A stretch of 64,000 nucleotides of DNA from Archegozetes longisetosus (taxonomy: Eukaryota > Arthropoda > Arachnida > Sarcoptiformes > Trhypochthoniidae), in NCBI GenBank assembly GCA_018873245.2, contig JAEMBT020000006.1, forward strand, positions 4,063,855-4,127,854, in the 5' to 3' direction. Of the stretch, positions 13,222 to 23,462 are shown piece by piece. Below the pieces are notes generated by a model. That model searched no databases. It was given only the letters and a program-made list of their open reading frames with translations, and was not told the origin of the DNA. The position numbers and the translations under genes are program-made. Numbering within the stretch: the stretch's first letter is position 1; every line of letters begins with the position of its first letter.

Positions 13222-14631
13222 ATGATTTTCATTCTGTTATTAAGTTTGATAGCAATCGGTGCTTCTGCAGAAGGTTCTCCTGTAGCGATTGAAGTTTATT
13301 TTGAGTCATTATGTCCTGACAGCAGAGCTTTTATATTAAATCAATTAACTCCAACTTATAGTAAATTGCATTCAATTATTTCTCTCGAGTTGGTTCCATT
13401 TGGAAACGCCAAGTATACGATTATCAATCAAACTGAAGAACAATTTGATGTGAAATTCGAGTGTCAACACGGACCTCAAGAATGTTTGGGCAATGAAATT
13501 CAAGTGAGATCAAATTAGGCTTTAGTCCTGGTCTGTCTTTATATTGTTGTGGATTACTCATAAAACAAGATTTCTATTAATCCTTCAGCTCAAGCTAGTT
13601 TTCATTAGCATTGGTTTCATTCAATTTGAATCAAGTCAAATATGAGTGCCACAGCAATAGAGAGACAGTCCGATACGGAAGCCTAAAAATTTCTGAAAAT
13701 TATCATGAATTTAACTACAGTTCACTACTTTATTTTTTCTATTGTGTTCAGACCTGTGCTGTCTCGAGATTGCCTATTGATAAATCCCTGGCCTTGGTTA
13801 ATTGTATGTTTGAATCCGCTGATTGGAAGACACCAGCAAAATCCGGATTAGATGTAAGTATTAATAGAAAATTTTATTTTTGTATGCATTACAGTTGACC
13901 CTCTCTGTGATGAAGTTGGATATATTGAACAGTGAGCTATAGTGAGCACTTTAGAAAAAATTACTTAATTCTAAGACTATGCACACCATATTCGATATAG
14001 TAAACTCCCGTTATAATCAGTCGATTTTCAGTGCATTAGGCTGTTCATTGCAACGAGAGGCAACTGTATTACAAAACAGTTTTCATGCAGCACAAACCAA
14101 TTCTTTCAAAGCAAGAAGTTAAGAATCAAACTTTCATACTGGAATATTTTAATAAAATTCTGATAATTTCAAGTAAAATCTTATATTTCGTCAAACTTAT
14201 GCCTGAGTGATACAAAAATTTTTGGACCAAGTTATATCTTAAATACAAAATACATAGTGTATTTAGACAAAGTTAAAAAATATTAATATTTCTTATATTT
14301 TAATGTTTAACTGAATAGTGCTCGAGATCACTTAAACTCGACTGGAGTTTCCTGGTTCAGTGTTCATCCAGCCCTTTGGGTCGAGGCTTAGAACTATTGA
14401 TGGGCGAGAAGACCAAGAAATTAAATCCTCCTCATACTGGAGTACCATGGATTACAATCAATGGTAAACATTCTGCAGATATTCAAACAAGAGCTGAGAC
14501 ACAACTACTGAAACTTGTTTGCGATTCCTACACTGTACGTTTTGATAGTAAATCCTATTATTTTCAATTACATCTAATTAAACTTTAATTTTGATTTATA
14601 GGGAACTAAACCCAAAGAATGCACTGCATAA
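13222..14631 (+). CDS. GILT-like thiol reductase family protein, copy 2 (4 exons, CxxS site)
   Basis: Tandem paralogue of the gene at 11012, on the same strand about 1.0 kb downstream. The exons are 13222-13503, 13752-13853, 14319-14534 and 14602-14631, with the same exon lengths and phases as copy 1, giving 209 residues. An ATG at 13216 would add only Met-Lys. It has a signal peptide, ESLCPDSRAF (again Ser for the second active-site Cys) and an intact CQHGx2ECx2Nx4C signature. Copy-specific changes are scattered and the frame is open throughout, which suggests a functional gene. Intron 2 (465 bp against 250 bp in copy 1) is enlarged by a pogo-like MITE. An AATAAA follows the stop by about 50 bp. 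Confidence 0.92.
13892..14066. mobile_element. pogo/Tigger-like MITE in intron 2 of GILT copy 2
   Basis: The 175 bp element has termini CAGTTGACCCTCTC at the left and CAGTTGCCTCTCGT (reverse complement) at the right, each bordered by TA (13890-13891 and 14067-14068). Its termini resemble those of the element at 21112. It encodes no transposase. It accounts for most of the size difference between the second introns of the two GILT-like genes, so it inserted after their duplication. Confidence 0.72.
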
Positions 14632-16039
14632 AGATTTAGGTCCACGCACTTGACAACGGATTATTTTTTAAAAAGCAATAAATATTGATCTTATCAGAAG
14701 GTGTAAATTATTTTCAAATTACCTTTTCAAAACTCAAATTTAGGTCAGGGAGAAATGAAATAAAAACCATAATGATTTTCTAGCTCTCGTAAACTTTCAA
14801 ACTTTTCAAGGTAAAACCTCTTTTGTGTATCACTAATAGAAAATAATTAAATGAGAGGATTAAAAATTTCTGAACTCAAAAGTATGTAAATATTTTCATA
14901 CGAAGAATCTAGTTCTCAGACAACTAGATTAGTTATGTCTAGACCTAATTATAAATATTATTGAGGCGTTAATTGATTTGTTTAACTCTTAGATCGAAAT
15001 ACTGGATAGGAATTTGTATCTTGATTTATTTACTTTTGATTTTGATAAATATCTGAAAATACTCCACTACTTGCTTTTCATCAAACGCTCAGTTCCTTCC
15101 TAAATCTTATTCCATCAGGCTAAGACCTTTTATTACGTAATTCGAGTCCAGACTATAGACCAGTGATTTTTAACCTCTTCTTTCAACATGTTTGGTACCA
15201 GTAAATCAGTCTAAAGATCATTGCATACTACTAATCTAAGGGAAAAGTTCGCATATTAATAACTATCCTTCTACGAAAATTCATTCAAATTTCAGGCCTA
15301 ACATCAATGACTCAAATGGTCTAAAATCAAATATCGTAGGATAGATTAAACGTATTCTTGAACTTAAAAGTTAAAATTTCAGGAAAAATATGGCTAATTT
15401 TCAAGAAGAGGTGTATAAAAAACCAACATAGTTTGAAATTGAGATGCAAATCAACTGATGACATATGAAAACTGAGCCAATAAATCTTAATTGTATCGAT
15501 AGTATTTTAAATTTATAACATGTTTGATTTTTCTGAAAGGCTGATCGTACTGCCATTTGAGAAGCATTACTCTAGATTTCTCGAAACTAAGTAAGAATCA
15601 ATAATTGAAAACTGCTTGAAGAATGAAAATAATTTTCTCTCCTGCTTAGCAGAAGGCTTTCGTTCGAAATGTATTTTAAGATTTCAAGACTGTACACTTA
15701 GAGCAGTTTCTCGTATCAAAACAAATAATCTACTAAATGCATAAAAAACAATAATTCTAAGAGCGATAAAAATGCGGAAATGTTGCAACACTAAAATGGA
15801 TTTTGATCTACAAGTAGTCATATAGTTTATGAAAAACTTTGTTTTTCGGATTTGATCGATGAGTTATTTGTTACCAAATGCTTCCTACAAGTTATAAATA
15901 CAGGATTTGATGAATTAAAATGATATTAAATAACAAGGTCTTTCCAGCGAAGTATTAGATTAATCAATTTTCAAAGATTTTAATACAAGAAAATATCTCA
16001 TAATTAAGTTCATAACTTTCGATTCAAAAACTGAGTAAA
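14632..16039. other. Intergenic sequence downstream of GILT copy 2
   Basis: AT-rich, with no supported exon. I looked for GILT exons 1-3 belonging to the orphan fourth exon at 18890 and found none here. Confidence 0.45.
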
Positions 16040-16116
16040 GGAGAATGCCCAAACCCTTTGCGTTTTGTTCCTCCAGTGCACCGCAGCGCCACCTATGTCA
16101 GTAGATAAATCTCTAA

Positions 16117-16640
16117 TTAAAGCAATATTGTCTCGGCGATTAAATTGGAATCTCTGTTGGTCAGTTCAATCAAAGCGTACAAGGTGGGCAATCTACCATT
16201 AAGTATGGTGCGCACCACAAGACATACCGACTTGACGAACGTTATATCCGTACTTTCATCCACAAGAGAAAATTTATTTTGACGCATTTGTTCGCGAAGT
16301 ATGGTCTGAAAGTATGATGCGATAGCATTCCAAATAATGATAGGTGGTTTGGTGACCTTCATCTTCAGCCGCGATGCCGCACTCGAGACACCAAAAATCT
16401 TCGCCAAAAGTAGGCTAGTGGCAAGAAAAGAAGTGTTGGTCTCGACGCAAAATATGGCCAACCTCAATTCCGCGACTCAGGTTTAAAGCCGTTGGCCATC
16501 GCAGCCATCGTGATCACACGGTGCTTCAGTAGACCATGTGGCCTATCGCTGATGATAATCACTGTAATAGCGATCCACCATGAGACCTTTTATGGCAGCA
16601 GCGTAACTACGATTGCATATTTTGCATCTCATTTTGTCTC
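16117..16640 (-). pseudogene. Decayed hAT/ZBED-type transposase fragment
   Basis: The minus-strand frame 16467-16117 contains NKFSLVDESTDITFVKSVC, the DEST-D-I motif typical of ZBED/hAT-derived transposases, preceded by ASRLKMKVTKPPIIIWNAI. Further upstream on the same strand another frame gives CKICNRSY, which could be half of a BED zinc finger. Frames are interrupted and both ends are missing. The stretch is GC-richer than its surroundings, as expected of a fairly recent insertion. No terminal repeats were identified. Confidence 0.7.
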
Positions 16641-17329
16641 GTCCCTCGGAACTCGCTCAAAAAGTGATCAAAATAGAATCCGACATCCACCAAACAGAAA
16701 ATTTTGATGGTGGTCGGATTCTTCCCACTTTGGCTTGCGTTGGTCTTTCATCAGAAAGACTATTATCGCTATAATTTCTATAGCTACTATTGTTGTTGTT
16801 CTGTGACAATTTTATTAATAAATTATTGAAAAAATAAATGTTCGATTCGTATTCAAATATTATTTTAAAAATTAATTGTATTTAAATCAAATTAGAAAGT
16901 TTATCATGTTCAGGTTCGAACCTGAATCTTTGGATGTTAAGCTTGCTACGCCATCGAACTTAGTGTACATTGTGTGCATTATTCCTTATCAAATGAATTC
17001 TCGTAGTTTTCTCTTCACATGCGATGGAAAGACGACGATTTTTCGAAGGAAAACAAGAAATTTCTGTTTTCCTTGTATTACGAGAAAAAGCGAGGAAAAT
17101 TCTCGCTTTCTGGTAACCTTGTTAAAGCACTAAATATAGCATGCGACATTGAAACGGGAAAAAATTAATTCACTTTTAAATTAAATTTGCATATGAACAA
17201 GTATATTTGTTTGGCCATTAGACAGTGACATTGTATTAAAGGGTTATCCAACTCCACTCTAGTCACTTTGATCCGATTAATTGATAAGGGTTAAAGTCTT
17301 TGACGAGAGTTCTATATTTAGCAGAAAAT

Positions 17330-18294
17330 ATGGAATTAGAAGCCAGAATTAGACTTAAACATCTTTATAATAGTGGATTTATAAAAGTAAAACAACTTTT
17401 AAATTAACAAAAATACCTCTAAGAACGATTTATACTTTATTGAAACGAATAAAATCCAAGGGAGGATGGAGAGAAAATCCGGGAGTGGAGCGCGCCTCAA
17501 ACTTCAAGGTAATGATCGTTGTAGTGTTACAAGAATTGCGTTGAAGCACAGAAAATATTCTGGCGGAAAAATCGCTACTGAAGTCCATAAGAAGAGCAGC
17601 CTTAAGATGTCCGGCAAGACTATTCAGCGTTTCCTAAAATTAACTTGTTGATGGAAACTAACTCCACGAAAGCACCCCTATTTGACAATGAATGCTAAAA
17701 GGGTTGAATGGTGTCGAAAACATGAATACCGACTACTCTAAAGTATTTTAGTGATGAGATCACTTTCCGATTATATCGTATCACTATGAAACAGTGGCAC
17801 AATAAGAAACAATCAAGTCCCGTACCAAAACATTTCACGTCGGCAATGGTTTGGAGGCATTTCTATGCGAGGAAATACGAACAAATCTATCATCGACGTG
17901 TCGGTAAATTCCGATAATTATATCGTTACTATGGGAGAATATCTATCCTGGACACTTGGGTGTTTTATCCAGATGGTTGGGTATACCAGCAAGATTACGT
18001 CCCGCCCCACAAGTCGAAAAAGGAAAGTGAGTGATTCAGAGCCAATGGAATTGAAGTTCTGGAGCGGCCATCAGGCTCTCCAGACCTTAACCCCATTGAG
18101 CAGTTATGGGCAATAATAAAACAACAGTTAGAGATAATAATAATAAATCCCACTAATTTATATGATTTAAAAGGAGCAATTGCGAAAATTTGTGATAATA
18201 TCAATTACTCTACTGCTAAGTCTTTATTAAGTCTAAGTATGCCGGAACGCTTAGAGAAATTTATTACGGCGAATGGAGCCACTATTTACGTTTA
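17330..18294 (+). pseudogene. Decayed Tc1-like transposase
   Basis: Starting at ATG 17330, three frames in turn carry pieces of a Tc1-family transposase: an N-terminal helix-turn-helix region, RKSGSG...IATEVHKKSSLKMSGKTIQRFL (17466-17640), a QQDYVPPH segment with a catalytic Asp (near 17980), SPDLNPIEQLWAIIKQ with the last acidic residue (near 18080), and a C-terminal SMPERLEKFI-like tail ending at TAA about 18294. Several frameshifts and stops make it inactive. The terminal repeats were not located with confidence. Confidence 0.85.
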
Positions 18295-18889
18295 ATTTTT
18301 AACAGATTTCGATTAAATGAACATAATCTAAAATTTTACTTAAATTTTGTCTCTTTATATGAATGTAGTAATTTTTAATATATAAAAACTTTTTGCCAAT
18401 TTCATTTATGCATACTACACAGTGTAAATTACACTAAGTACTAGTGTTTTAATAAGCCCATTAGATAACTTGAGATAGAGAAAACGCTTCTCTTGCAACA
18501 AAAGCTTCATATTTTCAAATATATTCTCATCATATTTTAAAAAATTTTAACTTTGAAATAAGCTAAAATTATAAGAAATTTTTGATGGTAGACAATATTT
18601 TAAGGCATATTATAGTGGTACGCAATATGAAAAGGTTGAGAATACTCTTCCATAGTACAACACCTGCCGTTAACGTTTAACTTAAAAGCACTTAAATACA
18701 TAATCCTAGATAGCAACAAGAAAAGGCCCTTGCTATACCAACCTCCCTTTGACGCGCATCACTTTTACTTTTAGTTTGTTTTTATATTTTTAAAATGTGT
18801 TCAGACAATTGTTTTCTGAATAGTATGCCAAGTATTTTCTTTAACTGTTTAAGTACTTAATATTTAATGAAAATTTTTTCTACTCATAG
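18295..18889. other. AT-rich sequence between the Tc1 relic and the orphan GILT exon
   Basis: I see no exon or repeat that I can support. The element end is probably near 18400, where TACACAGTGTAAATTACACT forms a small inverted repeat. Confidence 0.4.
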
Positions 18890-18919
18890 AGAACTAATTC
18901 TAAAGAATGCAAGGAATGA
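18890..18919 (+). pseudogene. Orphan fourth exon of a third GILT-like copy
   Basis: After an acceptor-like CTCATAG the sequence reads RTNSKECKE and stops. This matches the last exon of the two upstream GILT-like genes (GTKPKECSA and GTKPKECTA), including the intron end, the Lys-Glu-Cys and the stop position. No exons 1-3 were found between 14632 and 18890, where Tc1 and hAT relics now lie. It is a 30 bp match, so chance cannot be excluded, but position and orientation fit a tandem array. Confidence 0.6.
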
Positions 18920-19367
18920 ATGACTTATTATATGAAAAATTCTTAAACAAAATAAGTTCAAACTTTAAATCGGCTATCAGTTGTCAGATAAATAGAGAAT
19001 TCTTTTTAGATTTAAAATTTTCTATTTGTCATGTCTTTAGCAAAAATTTTTTCCGAGAACTCGGTAATTAAGTCATAAAAGCTGTAAACTTGAAAAACAA
19101 ATTATTGACTATTTATTGTGAATAATTTACAAGTCTATTAAGTGTTTTGAGGAAATAGATAACAAAAATTAGATTATGTAGTAAATTATGTCACTTATGC
19201 GAATAATTGTCATAATAGACTTGAAAGATTATTTAAATGTTCAAATACAAAGAAATATCAATTTAATGACCCTGTCTAAAAGCAAGTTAAGTGAATAGCA
19301 TGAAAACTAGCACTTAACCCATTCTTCCGGTGAAATAATTGATTCATATATTCAAGGCTAAACCTAA
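18920..19367. other. Intergenic AT-rich sequence, no gene seen
   Basis: This separates the GILT remnant from the convergent secreted-protein gene on the other strand. I see nothing else here. Confidence 0.4.
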
Positions 19368-20687
19368 TTATCCATAAATAGGATACAAGTTATCATAATC
19401 TGATTTTGAATTAGAGCTAATTTTTCTGGCTCCTTCTTCTCGACTTGTTTTCTTGTAGCCAGATCCACCTCCAATTGCTTTAATTGATTTCTGGTCATGT
19501 CCACTACTATCATGATTAGCAATGAATTCGTGTCCTCCCTTATCGCCGACCGAAAATTGAGCCAATTTTTAGTCTTCTGTCCCGATATATCTTTTTTAGT
19601 ATGCTTTCTATCCCAACCCCAGGCCTTTATAAACCCAAACCCTTTGTCGTGTGAATATTCGTCGTCTTTCTCATAGCCACTTTTCTCAAGAACTGCTTTG
19701 CCATCCTTTTGTTGATCATGATAACCACCTTCTGCTACAAAGTCTTTTTTATTATGGCCTTTGTCTGAGTATTTGTCCAGTTTTGCAAATTTTTTTATTG
19801 CTTTAATTAGAGATAAATAAGATCTTAATTCTTAATGAGCTTTTTTTATGAAGAAAATTATTGCGAATTTCAGTGATAGATTTGATTTTCATTATGATAA
19901 TTTGAATTATTCTTAAATCTATTTTTTTGGATAAACTTCAATTATTTTACTTTACTAAAGCTTTTTCTCAGAAAAACTTGATTGCTCAACAGAATTAAAC
20001 ACTTATCTCGTAAAAATATTTACCTTTATTTCTGAGTTTAGTGCAAATAGTATTAAATTTTTAAAAATACTTCAATAGCAATTAATATTTTTTACTCAAT
20101 AATTCAATAATTTCTTACTCAACTGAAGTGTTTATCAAGCTCTTGAAAGATATTTGTGAGAATTTTCAACATAAAAGGCTTTAACTTAATCACTAAATAC
20201 CTCCTTCTTTGTTGTCTTTCAGCACTTTTTCTTCATCTTCACCTTCATGTTTATCATTATTGAAGCTATATTTCACATCCTCTTCTTGTCTGCCAGGCTC
20301 ATAGTCTTTCAAATCCTTCAAACTTTTCAAGCTCTTTATCGAACCTCGAGTTATAGGTTCTTGATTTCCACGTTCATAGTCATCATCATTAGTCTTCGCG
20401 TTCTCTTCATGCCTAACAGGCTGATATTCCTTGTATTCTTCATGACTTACTGGAGAATATACTTTATACTCATCATTATGTTGTCTATCAGGTGTTACCT
20501 GATCAAACTTATGAATAGGACTTGGTTGATTATAATCACCATATGAATAACCCTTAGAATCTTTATTTCTATTGTTGAAATCCTTATCAAAGTTGCGAAT
20601 CTTATCATTCAATGACTTTGGATATATTTGACTTTTGGATGTATCGATAGAAACACATATAAAAGTTAGTAAAACTAAAAAATTCAT
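19368..20687 (-). pseudogene. Secreted hydrophilic, low-complexity protein gene, 2 exons, one frameshift
   Basis: Exon 1 (20687-20201) starts with a signal peptide (MNFLVLLTFICVSID) followed by a charged, Tyr/Asp/Lys/Glu-rich region with loose repeats such as YSPVSHEEYKEYQPVRHEE and DYEPGRQEED. The donor GGAG/GTATTT at 20200 and the acceptor AATTAAAG at 19801 keep the frame (phase 1). Exon 2 (19800-19368) continues with FVAEGGYHDQQKDGKAVLEK and DKGFGFIKAWGWDR, then changes frame near 19566 to AQFSVGDKGGHEFIANHDSS and ends YPIYG. With the frame corrected the product would be about 306 residues. The composition recalls secreted cuticle-associated proteins of arthropods, but I do not recognise the family. 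One 1-base indel could be allelic, a sequencing error or true decay. Confidence 0.62.
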
Positions 20688-21111
20688 TATTTACACAAAT
20701 ATGCAAAATAAAATTTTTGTACAAACTTTTTCTACTATTACTTTCAAAATAAAGGAAACACTTATGAGTTAACTTTTTTCATAGTTCAAGTATTTTATAC
20801 TTGAAATGCAAAACAAGTTTCGATTTGTTAATTGCATGCAAACAAAAATGCAATTAATGGATATAATTATCATATTTCACTTTAAAAACTTATTCAACTG
20901 GAAGTTCATTAGTTGAAGATATATTTCAAAACTATTTTTTACTTTTATTCAACAATCATTAAGTAGTTTATTATCGAAACAGTTGCCAGAAAATCTTTTA
21001 TGAAAACCATTATCACAGCCTTTGAGTAATAGGGCTTTCCCTAATTTAAATCAATTATCTTATGTATTTTTTGCTATTTCTGAAGGTTGCGAAATCTCTT
21101 ACATGTACTTA
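20688..21111. other. Upstream region of the secreted-protein gene
   Basis: This should contain the promoter of the minus-strand gene ending at 19368. No TATA or initiator site stands out enough to mark. Confidence 0.35.
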
Positions 21112-21282
21112 CAGTCTGCCAGGTTATTGGCAACTTGGTTATAGGCAAACCGACTGTTAACAAATGTTTTACTAAGCACCAACCAATCCAATCATATGTT
21201 AAAAAGTTGGAATATAGGTAAATCCGGTTATAAATAACTTACTTCTTACTCACCGACTAGTTGTTATAAGCGAGTCAGACTG
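21112..21282. mobile_element. pogo/Tigger-like MITE
   Basis: The 171 bp element has the left terminus CAGTCTGCCAGGTTATTGGC and the reverse-complemented right terminus CAGTCTGACTCGCTTATAAC. TA borders both ends (21110-21111 and 21283-21284). The termini resemble the element at 13892. It encodes no protein. Confidence 0.72.
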
Positions 21283-22036
21283 TAATGACATGTTTGTCTT
21301 TGCACTCAATAAATTAAAATCTTCGATAGCAACCAGAAGTGGTGTATAGTTACCGAATGCTTTGAGTCAGACCATAAAATATCAGACACTAATGAGCTAA
21401 TTTCATACTCAATGTAATAATGAAAGCAAATTAAGAGTCTAATTTTGCAGAAAACTGGTGCTCATTATAAGAAGGTTGACATAATAACGGAGTTTTCTTG
21501 TTGATATCTTGGGTTTTTAATTTATTGAGTGTACACATTATTCTACGTGATATTTATTTTACTCATTCTGTATTAGTAGGTTTAAGTAATAATTTTTTTC
21601 TAATATAAAAATAAGTAGCGATGAAATGATTGACATCCTGCTACTCAATGACAGTAAATAAGGTAAATAGTAATAAGTAGCTGGCAATAAGTAATAAGTA
21701 AATAATGCTGAAGCAGAAAGTCTCATTAGAATAAGTAAAGGTAGAAACGAATTCGTGTGCAGGGACATGAAAAATGTAGATAACTCAATAGACAGCTATT
21801 TAATAATTCATTAGACCAGAAGCCAGAGTCGTGATGTCTTATTTAGTTTGTGGGGTTATTTTAGTTTCAAATATTAAATGCAACTAATCTAATCTAGTCT
21901 GCGAATTCAATCAATTTAGTACAGTCAATCTGAAGGCAATACGACCAATCATGAAAAAAGGTTTATTAAAAATAGATCTAATGGATTAAAATTAACTCGA
22001 CAGATAGAATGATTTAAGTTCAGCCAAACCCGTTTA
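21283..22036. other. Intergenic AT-rich sequence, no gene seen
   Basis: No coding exon or clear repeat was found here. Confidence 0.4.
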
Positions 22037-22168
22037 CAGTCCCTACAACCAAATACGTTCACTTTAGTCAAGATTCACTATAACCTACTATTGTTGTTAT
22101 GAAATCAGTGCTCTGTGGTGAGCAAAGGCATTCACAATAAGCATATTCACTATAAACAGAATAGACTG
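22037..22168. mobile_element. Possible third, degenerate pogo-like MITE
   Basis: It begins TACAGTCCCTACAACC and ends with ATAGACTG, weakly matching the termini of the elements at 13892 and 21112. The interior has ACTATAA and TTATAGTGAA-like motifs. The right-hand TA is altered to CA. This is a weak call. Confidence 0.35.
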
Positions 22169-23462
22169 CAATAATCTTGATCATTTTTCTATCTTTTCAG
22201 AATAATTTTGCTTTTCATCAGACTTAATCCAAACAGAAGATAGAACCTTAAAAGTAAGATCAGCTATAAATTATGAGCATAACAAAACGAACAACTTGAA
22301 GAGTAACCGTCAATTCAATTCGGCTGCATTATCTGCAATACAAGGCTAGACTAATGGAAAATTTGAAACCAAGGTTATGTCTTAATTCAATACAGTTTGG
22401 AATAAAGTCTCATCTAGATGCTCATTGTAATTACAGATGAAAACATTTTAGTTGCAAGTAAAAGTAAGTCTAAATAAAATTCTGTCATCCAATTCTTTAA
22501 GTTAATTTAACAATAATATTTTATGATTTGATAACTGAAATAACAACCTTTGAATAAATTAACATTTAGAATCATTAGCTTTGAGGCTTTGAGCTAATGA
22601 ACTTTTGTTTTCAAAATAATACACAAAATCTGCTCATACTTTGTGAATTTAAATATTGATCTTCTATACAAAGTAAAATAATATTTGTATACAGTCCTAA
22701 AGAATTTGGTCATGCATTTGGAGCTCGATCATGAAGTTTCTTTCATAAAACAATATCAATACTAGAATAAGCTAATAGAAGAATTCATACTTTCACTGTT
22801 GAGTGGGATAAAATTTTTGCTTGACGAAAACCTGATACATGATTTCAGATTTGATTTAAAGCTCTATAGCAGAGATGAATATAAGGTTTATGATGGATTT
22901 GGACGAGCTCTCGTTCGGGTCTTCCATCTAATCTTCATAGCATTACAAAGTCTGATAAAATGCAATGAAACTTCTCGCTTATAGATGTGTATGTAAAAGA
23001 CCGGAAACTCTAGCTATTGATCAAATAAGCGATAACAGGATGAATCTCAATCCTTTATTACTGTTTCTTACTATTTTATTGTGAGTTACTTTTTTTGCTG
23101 TTTTGCTTCAATTTAGTTTTTTCGTATTACTTCATCATCGCTTGAAGTTTCTAAAACTAGTAGTAGAGATCACGCGAAAAAAATATCGATGTATATGAAT
23201 AGGAAAGTCAATGGAAATTAAAACAAATTTTACTGATAGTATCAATTTAACCATTTTAAGTATTAATTAGCCTAGTATTAGTAGTTGGATAAGAACTAGA
23301 GCTTCTGTACAGAATTTTCCTTCGTTTCCGATGCTTAGAATTTTACGAATTAGTTCCTATCAGTAAAGAATAATTTCCAGTCAGTTTATGTTAAATTGAA
23401 GTTCATTACAGCATAACCATGTTATTCAATGAATTTTTGCATACTTTTATCATAAATTTAAA
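22169..23462. other. Intergenic AT-rich sequence left of the inverted duplication
   Basis: One open frame (22799-22984) shows no motif. I see nothing I can name up to the arm boundary at 23463. Confidence 0.4.

Noticed and set aside
16885-16960. tRNA or tRNA-derived SINE on the minus strand (TGGCGTAGCAAGC box A, GGTTCGAACCT box B)
   Set aside because: The boxes start only 30 bp apart, too close for a tRNA, and no acceptor stem pairs. TTCAGGTTCGAACCTGAA is better explained as a perfect 18 bp palindrome. A SINE remains possible but unsupported.
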